A stretch of DNA of 64,000 bases from Azospirillum brasilense (GTDB lineage Bacteria; Pseudomonadota; Alphaproteobacteria; Azospirillales; Azospirillaceae), in assembly GCF_022023855.1 (NCBI RefSeq), contig NZ_CP059452.1:303501-367500 (forward strand), read 5' to 3'. The position numbers and the translations under genes are program-made. How positions within the stretch are numbered: the first letter of the stretch is position 1; each line of letters begins with the position of its first letter. Below are positions 40,900-52,624 of this stretch, in pieces. The notes under the pieces were generated by a model. It was not told the origin of the DNA and ran no database searches. It saw only the letters and a list, made by a program, of their open reading frames with translations.

Positions 40900-40900
<1 letters not shown>
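39812..40900 (+). CDS. glpT: Glycerol ABC importer ATPase GlpT, degenerate signature motif
   Basis: This is a 362-residue ATPase of the MalK class. Walker A is GPSGCGKTT (K48), Walker B AILFDEP (D165-E166), and the switch His199 is present in YVTHDQTEAL. The ABC signature, LSGGQ in GlpS, is replaced by LTADAKQK (about 140-147). The C-terminal third is the regulatory domain of the MalK family. It starts 16 bp after glpS with a GGGAGGG site, and its stop overlaps the glpP start (TGATG). The name follows the rhizobial glycerol ABC operon and is unrelated to the E. coli antiporter GlpT. Confidence 0.92.
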
Positions 40901-41784
<884 letters not shown>

Positions 41785-41799
41785 CAAAGGAAACGGGCC

Positions 41800-42597
41800 A
41801 TGCTGCGCGCACGGATCGTCCTCACGCTCTACATCCTGTTCCTGATGCTGCCGATCTACTGGCTCGTGAACATGAGCCTGAAGACGAACACCGAGATCGT
41901 CAGCGGCCTGACGCTGTGGCCCCATACTTTGACCTTCGAGAATTACCAGCGAATCTTCACCGATTCGTCCTGGTACTCGGGCTATCTGAACTCGCTGCAG
42001 TATGTGGCGCTGAACACGGTGCTGTCGATCGCGCTGGCCCTGCCGGCGGCCTACGCCTTCTCGCGCTACCGCTTCGTGGGCGACAAGCATCTGTTCTTCT
42101 GGCTGCTGTCCAACCGCATGGCCCCGGCGGCGGTCTTCGCGCTGCCCTTCTTCAACCTCTATTCGGCCATCGGGCTGTTCGACACGCCACTCGCCGTGGC
42201 GCTGGCCCACTGCCTGTTCAATGTGCCGCTGGCGGTGTGGATCCTGGAGGGCTTCATGTCCGGGGTACCGCGGGAGATCGACGAAACCGCCTATCTCGAC
42301 GGCTACAGCTTTCCGCGTTTCTTCGTGAAGATCTTCATGCCGCTGGTGGCCAGCGGGATCGGCGTCACCGCCTTCTTCTGCTTCATGTTCAGCTGGGTCG
42401 AGCTGCTGCTGGCGCGCACGCTGACCTCAGTGGACGCCAAGCCCATCGCGGCGACAATGACGCGCACCGTCTCGGCCTCCGGCATGGATTGGGGGCTGCT
42501 GGCGGCGGCGGGGGTGCTGACCATCCTGCCCGGCGCGCTGGTGATCTGGTTCGTGCGCAACTACATCGCCAAGGGCTTCGCCCTGGGCCGCGTCTGA
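41800..42597 (+). CDS. glpQ: Glycerol ABC importer permease GlpQ
   Basis: This 265-residue permease of the MalG/UgpE class has six membrane helices. The conserved EAA loop is EIDETAYLDGYSFPRFFVKIFMP, and there is a typical TLTFENYQRIF periplasmic stretch after the first helix. It follows glpP by 15 bp with an AAAGGAAA ribosome site. It pairs with GlpP in the importer. The symbol follows the rhizobial operon and does not mean the phosphodiesterase called GlpQ elsewhere. Confidence 0.92.
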   Translation: MLRARIVLTLYILFLMLPIYWLVNMSLKTNTEIVSGLTLWPHTLTFENYQRIFTDSSWYSGYLNSLQYVALNTVLSIALALPAAYAFSRYRFVGDKHLFFWLLSNRMAPAAVFALPFFNLYSAIGLFDTPLAVALAHCLFNVPLAVWILEGFMSGVPREIDETAYLDGYSFPRFFVKIFMPLVASGIGVTAFFCFMFSWVELLLARTLTSVDAKPIAATMTRTVSASGMDWGLLAAAGVLTILPGALVIWFVRNYIAKGFALGRV

Positions 42598-42616
42598 CGG
42601 GAGGGAGGACGCCGCC

Positions 42617-42910
42617 ATGGACATCGTCACCGAACATCTGGCCTGGATGGCCTGGACCTGGCAGACCGGCGCCTTCTTCGCCGTCATCGCCGGGCTGCTG
42701 ACCCTGCTCACCGTCCTGGCGCTCAACCGGCCGGAGGTGGCGCGCCCCGGCGTGTTGGGGATCACCACGACGCGCGGCGACCGGCTGTTCATCACGCTGC
42801 TCGGCAGCGCCTTCATCCACCTCGCCTGGCTGGGGCTGGTGGGCGGGGAGGTGCACTACGCGACGGCGCTTTCGCTTCTCTACGCCGCGGCGGTCTTCCG
42901 CTGGGTGTGA
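42617..42910 (+). CDS. glpU: DUF2160 small membrane protein GlpU
   Basis: This 97-residue protein has three hydrophobic segments (about 17-38, 57-73 and 80-96) and the DUF2160 look (WMAWTWQTGAFF near the start, GDRLFITLLGSAFIHLAWL). DUF2160 genes occur almost always between glpQ and glpV in alphaproteobacterial glycerol operons. The precise role is unknown; it is probably an accessory subunit of the permease. The ribosome site GGGAGGGAGG is strong. Confidence 0.85.
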   Translation: MDIVTEHLAWMAWTWQTGAFFAVIAGLLTLLTVLALNRPEVARPGVLGITTTRGDRLFITLLGSAFIHLAWLGLVGGEVHYATALSLLYAAAVFRWV

Positions 42911-42968
42911 CGGCCGGCCTGTGTCGGCCGGAACGGGCCTATAACAATGGAAACGGGAGGAATAAACG

Positions 42969-44723
<1,755 letters not shown>

Positions 44724-44746
44724 CGGTATAATAGCCCACAAAATAA

Positions 44747-44851
44747 CCCTCTCCCCTCTGGGAGAGGGGAGGGTGAGGGGGATGTGCGTGGCGGCACGTC
44801 CGGCATAAGCGCAACCCCCTCACCCCAACCCTCTCCCCAGAGGGGAGAGGG
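44747..44851. repeat. Inverted pair of REP-like palindromic repeats between glpV and glpK
   Basis: Two near-identical copies of a roughly 35-38 bp CT/AG-rich element (44747-44781 and about 44814-44851) face each other. Each copy contains its own hairpin built on CCCTCTCC and GGAGAGGG, followed by GTGAGGGGG. The whole can also fold as one long stem with a 30-base loop. This is the look of dispersed REP/BIME elements known in many GC-rich genomes. It could end or slow transcription or protect the upstream mRNA, lowering glpK relative to glpV. A perfect TATAAT lies just upstream at 44727-44732, without a matching -35 box. Confidence 0.85.
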
Positions 44852-44876
44852 AACGAACGAGACCATAGGAAAGACC

Positions 44877-46382
<1,506 letters not shown>

Positions 46383-46394
46383 GGGATAGGGGCC

Positions 46395-47168
46395 ATGACT
46401 CTGTTGGGCGAGGATCTGCGCGGCAAGCGCGTGCTGGTGACCGGAAGCAGCCGTGGCATCGGGGCGGCGGTGGGCACCGCCTTCGCCAGCCTGGGCGCGC
46501 GGGTGGCGCTCCACGGGTCGGGCGGCAGCGATGCCGCGGCGAGGCTGGCGCTCGCCCTCACGGCGGGCGGGACGGAGGTCTATGCGGTCCATGGCGACTT
46601 CCGCGACCCGCGCGCCGTGGAGGCGGCGGTGGACGCGGCGGTGCAGGCGCTGGGCGGTTTGGACATCCTCGTCAACAACGCCGGCACCATGGTCGGGCGG
46701 GTGCCGCTGGAACGGATCGGCGACGATTTCCTGGACGAGGTGATCGACCTCAACCTGCGCTCCGTCGTCGTGGCCTGCCGGCGCGCCCTGCCAGCCCTGC
46801 GCGCCGCGGGGGGCGGGGCCATCGTCAACACGGTGTCGATCTCAGCCCGCACCGGGGGCAGCCCCGGCTCCTCGATCTACAGCGCGTCAAAGGCCTTCGT
46901 CTCGACCTTCACCCGCTCCCTGGCGGCGGAGCTGGCGCCGGACCGCATCCGCGTCAACGCCGTCTCGCCCGGCACCATCGACACCGATTTCCACCAGCGC
47001 TACTCCTCGCCGGAGAAGCTGGCGGCGACGGCAGCGCGCATCCCGCTGGGCCGGCTGGGCACGGCGGAGGATTGCGTCGGCGCCTATCTGTTCCTGGCCT
47101 CCGAGGCGCTCAGCGGCTACATCACCGGGCAGGTGATCGAGGTGAACGGCGGTCAGCTCATGGCGTGA
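46395..47168 (+). CDS. Short-chain dehydrogenase/reductase (FabG-like)
   Basis: This 257-residue classical SDR has cofactor motif TGSSRGIGAA (residues 17-26), NNAG near 95, the catalytic Ser in SISARTGG, the YSASK motif (Tyr/Lys) and a PGTIDTDF substrate loop. Absence of an acidic residue right after beta-2 (RVALHGSG) suggests NADP preference. It follows glpK by 12 bp and is probably co-transcribed, which hints at a polyol or glyceraldehyde/dihydroxyacetone substrate. The family is too broad to be sure. Confidence 0.85.
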   Translation: MTLLGEDLRGKRVLVTGSSRGIGAAVGTAFASLGARVALHGSGGSDAAARLALALTAGGTEVYAVHGDFRDPRAVEAAVDAAVQALGGLDILVNNAGTMVGRVPLERIGDDFLDEVIDLNLRSVVVACRRALPALRAAGGGAIVNTVSISARTGGSPGSSIYSASKAFVSTFTRSLAAELAPDRIRVNAVSPGTIDTDFHQRYSSPEKLAATAARIPLGRLGTAEDCVGAYLFLASEALSGYITGQVIEVNGGQLMA

Positions 47169-47739
47169 GCGGGGCGGGCGTGAGCGGCCCCGGTTCGCCA
47201 AGCCGGTCCAGGACGAAGCGCAACCGCTCCGCCACCGGCGCCTTGGGCAGTGCGACCAGCTCGTAACCCAGCCCGCTGTAGGTTGCGACCATGGCGTCGT
47301 GGGTCGCTGCGGCTTCGGCCAGGGTCTGCCGACGCTCGGCGTCCGGCGCGAAAATCTCCGGCCAGGGCGGCGCTATGAAAACGGTCCGGTGATAGCGGAA
47401 GCGGCGGGCCGCCGTTTCCAGATGCGCGGGCACCGGACGCTTCATCAGGCGCAGATAGCCGATGACGTCCGGGATGCCGCGGTCGAGGAAGACCGTCCCC
47501 TCCTGCTCCCGCGCGAGGCGGAGGGAGCGCAGTTCCCAGCACAGCATCAATTCCGCGAAGGCCGGCGGGTCGATCCAGGGCAGCGCCGGACCGCCGATGG
47601 CCGTCTGGTCCTGGATGATGGCGCGGCCCGCCTCCACGCTGTGGGCGTAGCCTTCGCGGGCCAGCGCGTCGATCAGGGTGCTTTTTCCGGAGCCCGGGCC
47701 ACCCGTGACGACGACGAAGCGGCGCGCGTCTTCACTCAT
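47158..47739 (-). CDS. P-loop AAA-type ATPase/kinase-like protein
   Basis: This 193-residue protein has Walker A GGPGSGKST (residues 13-21), a Walker-B-like TVFLDRGIPDVIGYL, and an Arg-rich lid region. It matches the AAA_28 / predicted nucleotide kinase group (about 180-200 residues) of uncharacterised ATPases. Its 3' end overlaps the convergent SDR gene by 11 bp. It is divergent from a flavodoxin-like gene 49 bp away. Substrate unknown. Confidence 0.82.
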   Translation of the reverse strand: MSEDARRFVVVTGGPGSGKSTLIDALAREGYAHSVEAGRAIIQDQTAIGGPALPWIDPPAFAELMLCWELRSLRLAREQEGTVFLDRGIPDVIGYLRLMKRPVPAHLETAARRFRYHRTVFIAPPWPEIFAPDAERRQTLAEAAATHDAMVATYSGLGYELVALPKAPVAERLRFVLDRLGEPGPLTPAPLTP

Positions 47740-47788
47740 GGGACGTCATCCTGTGTTGTTGGTACAGTCGCCGTGGAAAGGACGAATC

Positions 47789-48256
47789 ATGCCGCCCAAA
47801 CGCCTCCTCGTCGTCGCCCACTGCCCGTCGCCCAACACGCGGGCACTGCTGGATGCCGTACTGCGCGGGGCGCGTTCGCCGGAGGTGCAGGGGGTGGAGG
47901 TGGTGGCGAAACCGCCGCTGGAGGCCGGGCCGGAGGATGTGCTGGAGTCGCAGGGCGTGATCCTCGGCACGACCGAGAATCTGGGATACATGAGCGGGGC
48001 GCTCAAGGATTTCTTCGACCGCAGCTATTATCCCTGCCTGGAGCGCACGCAGGGGCTGCCCTACGCGCTGTTCGTCCGGGCGGGCCATGACGGGACGGGC
48101 ACCTGCCGCGCCGTCGCCTCCATCGCGACGGGGCTGCGCTGGCGTCCGGTCCAGGACCCGCTGGTCTGCCGCGGCCCGTACCGCGACGATTTCGCGGCCT
48201 CCTGCGCGGAGCTGGGGCTGCTGATGGCCGCCGGGCTGGAGGCGGGGATCTTCTGA
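47789..48256 (+). CDS. Flavodoxin-fold NAD(P)H-dependent reductase-like protein
   Basis: This 155-residue protein has a flavodoxin-like start (KRLLVVAHCPSPNTRALLDAVLRGA) with the phosphate-binding loop HCPSPNTR. GVILGTTENLGYMSGALKDFFDR follows, the pattern of WrbA/NADPH-dependent FMN reductase relatives. The Gly-rich GHDGTGTC segment replaces the usual Tyr motif. The ATG at 47789 follows GGAAAGGAC. It is probably an FMN-binding reductase; substrate unknown. Confidence 0.78.
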   Translation: MPPKRLLVVAHCPSPNTRALLDAVLRGARSPEVQGVEVVAKPPLEAGPEDVLESQGVILGTTENLGYMSGALKDFFDRSYYPCLERTQGLPYALFVRAGHDGTGTCRAVASIATGLRWRPVQDPLVCRGPYRDDFAASCAELGLLMAAGLEAGIF

Positions 48257-48379
48257 CGGCCTATGCCCGGCGGAGTGGCATCTATCGGGAGTGCTATTGA
48301 CGACACCCCCCATTCATACAGTCTCCTACGTGCAACGAAACAGCGTCACGCCCGATGACGCGTGCATAAGGAGGGGCCG

Positions 48380-49720
48380 ATGGAGAGCAGCAAGGGCCGG
48401 CCGGTCTGGCGCGGCGAGGTCAAACAGGTCGGGACCATCACGGTTACCGACGACACGACCGGAAAAACCGTCAAGCTGCCGCTGCTGGAAGGCGAAACCG
48501 GCCCGCGCGCCATCGACGTGCGCAAGCTCTACGCGGAAACCGGCTATTTCACCTTCGATCCCGGCTTCACCTCCACGGCGAGCTGCGAGTCGGCGATCAC
48601 CTACATCGACGGCGACGAAGGCATCCTCCTGCACCGCGGCTACGCCATCCAGGATCTGGCGGAGAACTGCGATTACCTGGAGGTCTGCCACCTGCTGCTG
48701 CGCGGCGAGCTGCCGAATCCGCAGCAGAAGGAGGATTTCGAGCGCACCATCACCTACCACACCATGGTGCACGAGCAGTTGAGCCGCTTCTACAGCGGGT
48801 TCCGCCGCGACGCCCACCCCATGGCGGTGATGTGCGGCGTGACCGGCGCGCTGTCGGCCTTCTACCACGACTCGACGGATATTCTCGACCCGCGCCAGCG
48901 GATGATCGCCGCGCACCGGCTGATCGCCAAGATGCCGACGATGGCCGCCATGGCCTACAAGTATTCGGTCGGCCAGCCCTTCATGTATCCGCGCAACGAC
49001 CTCAGCTACGCGGAAAACTTTCTCTACATGACCTTCGGGACGCCGTGCGAGACCTGGAAGGTCGATCCGGTCCTGGCCCGCGCCATGGACAAGATCTTCA
49101 TCCTGCACGCGGACCACGAGCAGAACGCCTCGACCTCCACCGTGCGTCTGGCCGGCTCGTCGCACGCCAATCCCTTCGCCTGTATCGCCTCGGGCATCGC
49201 GGCGCTGTGGGGTCCGGCCCATGGCGGCGCCAACGAGGCCGTGCTGCTGATGCTGGAGGAGATCGGCTCGGTCGAGCGCATCCCCGAATTCATCAAGCGC
49301 GCCAAGGACAAGAACGATCCCTTCCGCCTGATGGGCTTCGGACACCGGGTCTACAAGAACTACGACCCGCGCGCCAAGATCATGCGCCAGACCTGCTACG
49401 AGGTTCTGGACGTGCTGGGCATCAAGGATGAGCCGCACCTCGCCATCGCGATGGAGCTGGAGAAGATCGCGCTGGAGGACCCCTACTTCGTCGAGAAGAA
49501 GCTGTATCCGAACGTCGACTTCTACTCGGGCATCATCCTCAAGGCGATGGGCTTCCCGACCAGCATGTTCACCGTGTTGTTCGCGCTGGCCCGTACCGTC
49601 GGCTGGATTTCCCAGTGGCAGGAGATGATCGAGGACCCGCAGCAGAAGATTGGGCGTCCCCGCCAGCTCTACACCGGCAATCCGGGCCGCGCCTTCGTTC
49701 CGCTGAACAAGCGCGGCTGA
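48380..49720 (+). CDS. gltA: Citrate synthase (type II, hexameric class)
   Basis: This 446-residue enzyme condenses oxaloacetate and acetyl-CoA in the TCA cycle. Active-site regions are intact: HADHEQNAST, GPAHGGANE with the catalytic His, MGFGHRVYK and the Asp in PNVDFYSG. The N-terminal extension (GETGPRAIDVRKLYAETGYFTFDPGF) is that of NADH-regulated Gram-negative enzymes. The ATG at 48380 is preceded by AAGGAGGGG; a GTG six codons earlier is less likely. It stands alone, as gltA usually does in alphaproteobacteria. Confidence 0.96.
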   Translation: MESSKGRPVWRGEVKQVGTITVTDDTTGKTVKLPLLEGETGPRAIDVRKLYAETGYFTFDPGFTSTASCESAITYIDGDEGILLHRGYAIQDLAENCDYLEVCHLLLRGELPNPQQKEDFERTITYHTMVHEQLSRFYSGFRRDAHPMAVMCGVTGALSAFYHDSTDILDPRQRMIAAHRLIAKMPTMAAMAYKYSVGQPFMYPRNDLSYAENFLYMTFGTPCETWKVDPVLARAMDKIFILHADHEQNASTSTVRLAGSSHANPFACIASGIAALWGPAHGGANEAVLLMLEEIGSVERIPEFIKRAKDKNDPFRLMGFGHRVYKNYDPRAKIMRQTCYEVLDVLGIKDEPHLAIAMELEKIALEDPYFVEKKLYPNVDFYSGIILKAMGFPTSMFTVLFALARTVGWISQWQEMIEDPQQKIGRPRQLYTGNPGRAFVPLNKRG

Positions 49721-49735
49721 CGGAACGCCGGACCC

Positions 49736-50599
49736 TTACCCCACGGCGATGCGGTAGCTCAGCTCCCGCGTCGCGCCGGGGGCGAGATGCAGCAGCCCCG
49801 GCTTGTCCGCGAACTCCCCGTCGAAGTCCGCCGGGGAGGCGTGGCCGTGCCAGGGCTCGATGCACAGGAAGGGCGCGCCGGTCGGCTTCGACCAGATGCC
49901 CACTTCCCGGAACCCCTCCCAGGACATGGTGAGGGTCGGGGTGCCGGGCGCGCCGTAGCGGACGGAACGGCTGGCCGGCCGGTCGAGGATCACCGCGTCC
50001 CGCGTGAACAAACCCTCGCTCAGCGGCAGGCGGCGGCCCTCGATGGGCGTCGGCTCCGGATGGGGCGACAGCAGGCCGCCATCGACGCGGCGGATCGGTT
50101 CGGGCTCGTCGGTTTCGAACAGAAGCTCGTGCGCCTCCTTTGGAACGTTGTCCTGCAACGGCCAGAGAAAGGCCGGATGCACACCGAGCGAGGCAGGCAT
50201 CGTCTCATCGCCCGGATTGGTGATGCGGTGGCGGATGGTCAGCCCTTCCGCGTCCAGCTCGAAGATCAGCTCCAAACGGAAGGCGAAGGGATAGATCGCA
50301 CGGGTCTGCGCGTCGTCGGACAGCAACAGGCGGCAGAGGGACGCCGTGTGCTCCTTCCAGGCGAAGCGACGGTCGCGGGCGAAGCCGTGCTGCGTCATGC
50401 GGTAGGTCTGCCCTCTGTGGCGCAGCGTGTCGTCCTTCAGCCGGCCGACGATCGGGAACAGCACCGGCGCGTGGCGCGGCCACTCCGGACCGGCCTGCCA
50501 AAGCAGTTCCCGCCCGTCGAGGGTCAGGGAGCACAACTCCGCCCCATCGGCCTTGATCGCGGCGCCGAGGCGTCCGTTGCTGAGCGTGTGCCGGTCCAT
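49736..50599 (-). CDS. Aldose 1-epimerase family protein
   Basis: This 287-residue protein of the galactose-mutarotase fold, LacX/YeaD-like branch. It shows the GRELLWQAGPEWPRHAPVLFPIVGRL start, the catalytic His in LGVHPAFLWP (about residue 145) and the catalytic Glu in FLCIEPWHG (about 255). It would interconvert alpha and beta sugar anomers in the cytosol; the sugar is unknown. The ATG at 50599 is chosen for its fit to the family start. It runs 22 bp behind the marC gene in the same direction, so the two probably form one transcript. Confidence 0.87.
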   Translation of the reverse strand: MDRHTLSNGRLGAAIKADGAELCSLTLDGRELLWQAGPEWPRHAPVLFPIVGRLKDDTLRHRGQTYRMTQHGFARDRRFAWKEHTASLCRLLLSDDAQTRAIYPFAFRLELIFELDAEGLTIRHRITNPGDETMPASLGVHPAFLWPLQDNVPKEAHELLFETDEPEPIRRVDGGLLSPHPEPTPIEGRRLPLSEGLFTRDAVILDRPASRSVRYGAPGTPTLTMSWEGFREVGIWSKPTGAPFLCIEPWHGHASPADFDGEFADKPGLLHLAPGATRELSYRIAVG

Positions 50600-50621
50600 G
50601 AGACGACGTCCTTTGTGGAGA

Positions 50622-51269
50622 TCAGTGGGGCGGATAGACCGCGGTGATGCCTTCGATGATCGTCTGGGCGGCCAGCGCCGCCAGGACGATGCCCAGAACA
50701 CGGCTGACCGTGTGGATCACCGTGCGGCCGAGCAGCTTGTTCACCAGATCGGCAACGACCAGCAGCGCCATGACGCTGCCCACGGCGACCGCGGCGGCGC
50801 CCAGCACCATGCCCTGGCCGCCCAGAGTCGCGCCGTAGCGGTCCATCAGCAACAGCGTGGAGGTGATGGCGCCCGGCCCGGCGATCAGCGGAATCGCCAG
50901 CGGGAAGACGGCGAGATCGTGGGCCTCCTCCTCCGTCCGGGCGTCGTCGGCGGTGCGCTCCTTGCGCTCGGCCCGGCGCTGGAACAGCATTTCGAAAGCG
51001 ATCCAGAACAGCAGCGCACCGCCGGCGATGCGGAAGGCCGGCATGCCGATGGACAGGGCGCTCAGCACCAACTCGCCCAGATAGGCGAAGAAGACGATGA
51101 TGGCGAAGCTGATCAGCGGACCGCGCAGGGCGATGGTGCGCTTGCGCCGGCTGTCGAAGCCGCGGGTGAGGCCGAGATAGATCGGAACCAGCCCGATCGG
51201 ATCGACCACGACGAGAAACACCACGAGCGCGCTGATGAAATCTTCCACGGACGGAACCCCGGACGGCAT
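50622..51269 (-). CDS. marC: MarC/UPF0056 family membrane protein
   Basis: This 215-residue protein has six hydrophobic segments. The family start FISALVVFLVVVDPIGLVPIYLGLT, the middle LAVFPLAIPLIAGPGAITSTLLL and the closing VSRVLGIVLAALAAQTIIEGI are clear MarC motifs. Despite the name, a role in multiple antibiotic resistance was not upheld for the family, and its transport function is unknown. The ATG at 51269 has only a weak ribosome site; a GTG at 51248 is an alternative that removes seven residues. Confidence 0.87.
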   Translation of the reverse strand: MPSGVPSVEDFISALVVFLVVVDPIGLVPIYLGLTRGFDSRRKRTIALRGPLISFAIIVFFAYLGELVLSALSIGMPAFRIAGGALLFWIAFEMLFQRRAERKERTADDARTEEEAHDLAVFPLAIPLIAGPGAITSTLLLMDRYGATLGGQGMVLGAAAVAVGSVMALLVVADLVNKLLGRTVIHTVSRVLGIVLAALAAQTIIEGITAVYPPH

Positions 51270-51375
51270 GACCCTGTTGACCCACCTTCTGTTAGCAAAG
51301 CCACCGCGGGCGGCCAAGGGTAGGCGCGCCGGGACCGGCGTAAAAAAAAACGGTGAATGTGAACTGCAATCCATG

Positions 51376-51404
51376 CTGGCGCGTGGCGTGCCGGTGGCTA
51401 TAAT
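51376..51404 (+). promoter_or_regulatory. Candidate promoter of the chemosensory operon
   Basis: A perfect TATAAT (51399-51404) lies 17 bases after CTGGCG, a weak -35 box. It is about 43 bp upstream of the first gene (TTG at 51447) in an AT-rich stretch. Confidence 0.5.
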
Positions 51405-51446
51405 CGTTTCACAATTCAAATTTTCTCCCCTCCCGGAGCACAGGCG

Positions 51447-51854
51447 TTGAGCAAGACCGTAATCGTCGTGGACGACAGCAAGCTGTCCCGCATGCATGTC
51501 CGCGGCATAATACTTCGGAACAAGCCGGATTGGACGGTCATCGAGGCGGCGAACAGCGCTGAGCTTTATGGAAAACTCGACGAAAGTGATATCCATATCG
51601 CCATAATCGACTTCAATATGCCCGGCGACAACGGCCTGGAGGCCGCCGCCCGACTGCTGCAGGCGAAGCCGGACATCCGTGTCGCCATCATCACGGCCAA
51701 CGCCCAGGATTCGGTGGTGTCCGGCATCCGCGCGCTGGGCGCCGCCTTCATGCCCAAGCCGCTGGAAGAGGAGCAGATGGCCCGCTTCCTGGCCGCCTCC
51801 AGCCTGCCGCGCCGTCCTTCGTCCAGCGATGCAGCTGGCGGGGACGCCGGTTGA
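51447..51854 (+). CDS. CheY-like response regulator, first gene of the chemosensory operon
   Basis: This 135-residue single receiver domain has acidic pair D9-D10 (VVDDSKLSR), the phosphoacceptor Asp in IAIIDFNMPG (about D55) and the Lys in FMPKPL. A short Ser/Gly-rich tail follows. The only plausible start is a TTG at 51447 with GGAG nine bases upstream. It precedes the CheC gene by 27 bp, so CheC is likely to dephosphorylate this regulator, as CheC does CheY in other systems. Confidence 0.87.
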   Translation: MSKTVIVVDDSKLSRMHVRGIILRNKPDWTVIEAANSAELYGKLDESDIHIAIIDFNMPGDNGLEAAARLLQAKPDIRVAIITANAQDSVVSGIRALGAAFMPKPLEEEQMARFLAASSLPRRPSSSDAAGGDAG

Positions 51855-51881
51855 CCGGCACGGTCCGGCCGGCGCGCGCCG

Positions 51882-52535
51882 ATGGACCCGACCCCTATGG
51901 GCATTGACCCAAACGGCTTTGGTCTGGACGAGCTGGAACGCGACGCGCTGACGGAGCTGGGCAACATCGGCGTCGGCCGGGCATCCACGGCGCTTAGCCG
52001 GATGATCGGCGGGCCGGTGGTGATTTCCGTGCCGATGGTCAGCCTCGTCCCCGGCGACCGGGTGTGCGGCCTGCTTCAGTCGGCGATGCCGGGGGAGCTG
52101 ATCGCGGTGACCGAGTGCCTGTCCGGCGCCTTTCTCGGTTCGGCCATCCTGCTGATGCCGGAACGCAGCGGCCTGCCGCTGGCCGCGGCCGCGCTGCCGC
52201 CCGGCGTCCCCAAGGAGGACGCGGCGGAGCTGGTGGAGGAGGCGCTGGCCGAGGTCGGCAACATCGTGCTGAACAGCTGCCTGTCCTCCATGGGGAATCT
52301 GCTGGGCGTCGCGGTCGGCACCACCCTGCCGCAGGTCTTGCGCGGCGTGGGGGACGACCTCCTGGAGCGCTGCGGCGTCGCCCTGACGGCGGAGGCGCAG
52401 GCCATCCTGCTCCACGTCACCTTCCGCACACCGCCCCACGATGTCGAGGGGACGGTCGTCCTGGCGCTCGATGCTGGATCGGCGGTGGAGTTGAAGGCGG
52501 CCATCGGGCGCTACATCGGCCGGGTGCTGGCCTGA
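51882..52535 (+). CDS. cheC: CheC-type CheY-P phosphatase
   Basis: This 217-residue protein has two copies of the CheC/CheX/FliY active-site helix: DALTELGNIG near residue 20 (D-x3-E-x2-N complete) and EALAEVGNIV near 122 (E and N present, first acid Glu). The rest fits the CheC beta-alpha fold. CheC hydrolyses the phosphoryl group of CheY-type regulators and usually works with CheD, but no cheD gene is present here. The start has no clear ribosome site; an ATG five codons later is possible. Confidence 0.85.
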   Translation: MDPTPMGIDPNGFGLDELERDALTELGNIGVGRASTALSRMIGGPVVISVPMVSLVPGDRVCGLLQSAMPGELIAVTECLSGAFLGSAILLMPERSGLPLAAAALPPGVPKEDAAELVEEALAEVGNIVLNSCLSSMGNLLGVAVGTTLPQVLRGVGDDLLERCGVALTAEAQAILLHVTFRTPPHDVEGTVVLALDAGSAVELKAAIGRYIGRVLA

Positions 52536-52624
52536 GGGCGGGCAACAACCGGCAATCATCACACGCCAATCAACACGAGTCCCCGATAGGGAAACACGGG
52601 CTCACGGGGTAGGGGGTTTGGATC

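Noticed and set aside
44747..44851. Inverted repeats as ends of an insertion sequence
   Set aside because: Only about 32 bp lie between the copies, no transposase frame is present and no target duplication is visible; REP-like elements fit better.
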